From NCBI GenBank assembly GCA_900556575.1, contig USPO01000071.1, positions 1-7,358 on the forward strand: a DNA stretch of 7,358 bases, read 5' to 3'. Position numbers and translations under genes: made by a program. Below are positions 5,366 to 7,358 of the stretch, piece by piece. This DNA is from an uncultured Eubacteriales bacterium. Its GTDB lineage: Bacteria > Bacillota > Clostridia > UBA1381. The notes under the pieces were generated by a model. That model searched no databases and had not been told where the DNA came from. It saw only the letters and a program-made list of their open reading frames with translations. The first letter of the stretch is position 1. The number at the start of each line of letters is the position of its first letter.

Positions 5366-6259
5366 TTATAAGTTGTACACCTTTGCCGCCGCATTCAAAA
5401 ATTCTCTTACAGGCGGTGTCGGCTCTTTTGAGTGTAAAATGCCAAACGGAATATTATATTCCCACTCTATCGGAACAAACCTTAAAAGCGGATGAACATT
5501 TTCCCACTTTCCAAATCCTATTAGAATATTGTTCCCGCTTTCACATTGATTAAAAGCCTCAACATTGAAAAAAGGAACATCTATTATATTTATCTGAGGA
5601 TGTTCCGACCATAATTCATCACGAATCGCATCAGTATGCTTATTCCATCCTCGCTTTATAAGCATTACATTTTCACCGTATAAATCTGTTATTTTAATTT
5701 TATCTCTAAATGCAAGTCTATGATTTACAGACATTGCACATTTTACAGGCTCATCTTCAAGCTTTTGTGCAACACAGTTTCCATAACCCCAAAAATTTTC
5801 ATCAAACCACCCCGATACAATATCTATATTCGTACCGAGATTTGCAAGTATTTCTCTTGCATTTTCGGGTGTATTGTCAAACGGCACTATCTTAAATTTA
5901 ATATCAGGACAGTATTCCTTTATCTTAGGCCACAGCTCAAGTATAAACTGCGAAGGTGTCATAAGAGAGCTTCCAATCCTAATAACCTTTTCCTCACTCT
6001 GCATTGCATTTTTTGCCCGTACCAGCGAGTCTTTTGAATACTGTATCATATATTTTGCATCCCCGTAAATTGAGCGTCCTGCCTTTGTAAGTCTTATTCC
6101 TCTATGTGTGCGCTCAACAAGCTGTACACCAAGCTCCTGCTCCAAAAGATTTATTTGCTTTATCACAGCCGTAGATGATATATACAAGGCATCTGCCGCT
6201 TTTGAAAAGCTGCCCAAGTCCGCAACACGAATAAATGTTTCCAAATGCTTGTTATACAC
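5366..6259 (-). CDS. LysR family transcriptional regulator
   Basis: A 297-residue LysR-type regulator of normal length. Residues about 1-60 form the winged helix-turn-helix: LETFIRVADLGSFSKAADAL, then YISSTAVIKQINLLEQELG and LVERTHRGIRLTKAG. Residues about 90-297 form the two-lobed effector-binding domain, from VIRIGSSLMTPSQFILELWP to the C-terminal PTPPVREFLNAA. This class binds DNA as a tetramer and usually activates nearby genes on binding a small molecule; the ligand is unknown. The start is GTG at 6257-6259, since no ATG lies close by and the family normally begins just before L-E-T-F; the ribosome binding site is weak (ACGGGG), so expression may be low. Unlike the classic arrangement it points the same way as its presumed target operon, which begins 150 bases downstream. 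A transposon end lies directly upstream and may have replaced the original promoter. Confidence 0.92.
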   Translation of the reverse strand: MYNKHLETFIRVADLGSFSKAADALYISSTAVIKQINLLEQELGVQLVERTHRGIRLTKAGRSIYGDAKYMIQYSKDSLVRAKNAMQSEEKVIRIGSSLMTPSQFILELWPKIKEYCPDIKFKIVPFDNTPENAREILANLGTNIDIVSGWFDENFWGYGNCVAQKLEDEPVKCAMSVNHRLAFRDKIKITDLYGENVMLIKRGWNKHTDAIRDELWSEHPQINIIDVPFFNVEAFNQCESGNNILIGFGKWENVHPLLRFVPIEWEYNIPFGILHSKEPTPPVREFLNAAAKVYNL

Positions 6260-6299
6260 TGTTTACCCCGTTACTGAAAACTAAAAAAAAGTTATAAAC

Positions 6300-6435
6300 C
6301 TTTATGTTTCATTCCTACTTCAACGAGTATGCTTTTGTACTGTCGAAACAGATACTACTCACAAGTTCTTGTACTCTCCATAGGCGTAAATTCCTGACTA
6401 ACGTATCAGTACATATCTGTAATAACTTGAATATG
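6300..6435 (-). ncRNA. Probable TnpB guide (omega/re) RNA scaffold and right end of the IS element
   Basis: The stretch between the tnpB stop and the lysR leader has no open frame but clear RNA-like structure on the minus strand: a hairpin with a UUCG tetraloop at 6337-6355, a short stem at 6361-6372 (ACAAG/CTTGT), CTGA/TCAG at 6394-6409, and a seven-base long-range match (TATCTGT 6414-6420 with ACAGATA 6348-6354) that would compete with or enclose the first hairpin. In IS605/IS1341 elements the guide RNA comes from exactly this place, overlapping the 3' end of tnpB and the transposon right end, with the guide taken from flanking DNA. Both boundaries are estimates; the RNA may begin inside tnpB. 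Confidence 0.5.
6337..6355 (-). other. UUCG-tetraloop hairpin in the presumed guide RNA
   Basis: On the minus strand GTATCTGT, loop TTCG and ACAGTAC form a stem of CTGT/ACAG extended by GTA/TAC across a single bulged T. UUCG is an exceptionally stable tetraloop, so the hairpin should fold strongly in RNA. It has no T-run behind it and so is not a typical terminator. Confidence 0.6.
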
Positions 6436-7358
6436 TTACGCTACAGATTGTTTTATAACATTTTCTCCGTATCGCTTAAGATTTAAAGCAGCCTGATAAT
6501 CTCTATCAATCACATTTCCGCATTTACATCTATAAATGCGGTCTGATAACTTTAAATCTTTTTTGATATTTCCACAACAACTACATAGTTTAGAACTTGG
6601 GAAAAATCTATCTGCAATAATTACACGAATATTATTCCATGCTGATTTATATTCAATCTGTCGCCTAAATTCGTAAAAACCTTGTTGCTGTACTGCTTTA
6701 GAAAGATGCTTATTCTTCATCATTCCTTTTACATTCAAATCCTCTAATACAATAAAACTTGGTTCTCGTTTTACTATTTCAGAGATTATTTGATGTAAAT
6801 AATTATGACGAATATTCGTTAGTCTGTGATTTAACCTTAATAAAAGCTTTTCCTTTTTGATTACATTATTTGTTTTACAGTATTCCTTTCCTTTTTTATT
6901 TTTCTCGTATGAACGAGAAATACTACGCTGTAATCTGCGTTTTTGTTTTTCTAATTTCTTAAATCTTTGCGTTTTGTTAATATTCTGATATTTATTTCTA
7001 TCAGAACATATTGCAAAATCTTTAATCCCTAAATCAATTCCAATACCCTCATTTGACGGAAAAATAATAGAATCTTCACTCTCAACACCTATTGTAAGAT
7101 ACCAGTTTAGTCCGTCATACTTAATGCGAGGATTGGTATACTTACAATCTGTAGGTATTTTATTATGTTCCGCAAGTCTAATCCAGTTCAACTTTTGCTT
7201 GTTCTTTTTTCTTGACTTTGCAAATCCCTCTACTTTTATATGTGTATTAGTAAACTGTATTTTCACATTATCATGATAAAAGGACGGAGCAGAAAATTTA
7301 CGGCTTTTAAATTTCGGAAATCTTGAACACCCTTTGAAAAATCTCTTATATGCATTGC
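6436..7358 (-). CDS. tnpB: TnpB RNA-guided endonuclease (IS605/IS1341 OrfB), 5' end outside the window
   Basis: The frame is open from the right edge (NAYKRFFKGCSRFPKFKSRK, a classic TnpB stretch) to the stop at 6436-6438, about 307 residues; the N-terminal part is missing because the window ends. An internal GTG at 7266 is not the start. Catalytic RuvC residues are present: Asp in GIGIDLGIKDF (codon 7033-7035), Glu in FIVLEDLNVKGM (codon 6742-6744), and the Asp pair of DRDYQAALNL near the C-terminus, where the usual Asn of DRDxNAA is Gln. A zinc-ribbon lies between them: CSCCG, about 15 residues, then CKCG. Known of the family: TnpB is a guide-RNA-directed DNA nuclease that helps retain the transposon. 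The catalytic and zinc residues are intact and there is no frameshift in the visible part. No tnpA is visible, so the element may be a tnpB-only type. Confidence 0.93.
   Translation of the reverse strand, partial: NAYKRFFKGCSRFPKFKSRKFSAPSFYHDNVKIQFTNTHIKVEGFAKSRKKNKQKLNWIRLAEHNKIPTDCKYTNPRIKYDGLNWYLTIGVESEDSIIFPSNEGIGIDLGIKDFAICSDRNKYQNINKTQRFKKLEKQKRRLQRSISRSYEKNKKGKEYCKTNNVIKKEKLLLRLNHRLTNIRHNYLHQIISEIVKREPSFIVLEDLNVKGMMKNKHLSKAVQQQGFYEFRRQIEYKSAWNNIRVIIADRFFPSSKLCSCCGNIKKDLKLSDRIYRCKCGNVIDRDYQAALNLKRYGENVIKQSVA

Noticed and set aside
610..6299. Shared 13-mer AAAAGTTATAAAC at 610-622 and 6287-6299
   Set aside because: Considered as a possible insertion target or transposon-end repeat, but it is a low-complexity AT-rich match with no further similarity on either side.
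1..7358. CRISPR array, tRNA or rRNA
   Set aside because: No regularly spaced repeats, tRNA cloverleaf signatures or rRNA-like sequence were seen on either strand by eye.

Overview
The window looks like a low-GC, endospore-forming Firmicute of the class Clostridia. The coding regions are AT-rich, almost every gene has a strong AAGGAGG-type ribosome binding site, and several protein families are typical of anaerobic gut or environmental Clostridia: compact four-cysteine iron-sulfur flavoproteins, stalk-domain (copper amine oxidase N-terminal-like) exported proteins, and an iron-dependent alcohol dehydrogenase. A very short plus-strand gene at 886-954 matches SpoVM, the coat-anchoring peptide, which points directly to sporulation. 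No species can be named from the sequence alone.

Layout. (1) 1-577, minus strand: an nfeD gene followed by the start of an SPFH/band 7 protein that leaves the window at its left edge; a good sigma-A promoter lies at 600-628. nfeD carries a 32-base insertion between two near-identical short repeats, which shifts its frame. (2) 705-954, plus strand: two tiny genes, a 54-residue membrane protein and the 22-residue SpoVM, closed by a bidirectional hairpin terminator at 960-995. (3) 5216-1049, minus strand: five tightly spaced genes that read as one operon: iron-containing alcohol dehydrogenase, a stalk-domain alpha/beta-hydrolase broken by a frameshift and a stop codon, two iron-sulfur flavodoxin-like reductases, and a stalk-domain lipoprotein. 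Gaps are 8 to 16 bases and the ribosome binding sites sit on or beside the preceding stop codons. (4) 5366-6259, minus strand: a LysR-type regulator with its own intrinsic terminator at 5325-5358, followed by the operon promoter and an inverted repeat over the -35 position. (5) 6300-7358, minus strand: the 3' part of an IS605/IS1341-type element with a tnpB gene running off the right edge and, behind it, a structured stretch expected to encode the TnpB guide (omega/re) RNA.

How the genes may work together. The LysR protein is the obvious candidate regulator of the operon just downstream. The operon combines carbonyl/alcohol redox chemistry (Fe-ADH), flavin- and Fe-S-based reduction (two reductases), an exported hydrolase and an exported lipoprotein, which suggests processing or detoxifying an esterified or electrophilic compound; the substrate cannot be read from the sequence. 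The hydrolase appears inactivated. The nfeD/SPFH pair belongs to membrane microdomain biology and is unrelated to the operon. The spoVM pair is a sporulation unit that is easily missed because both genes are so short.
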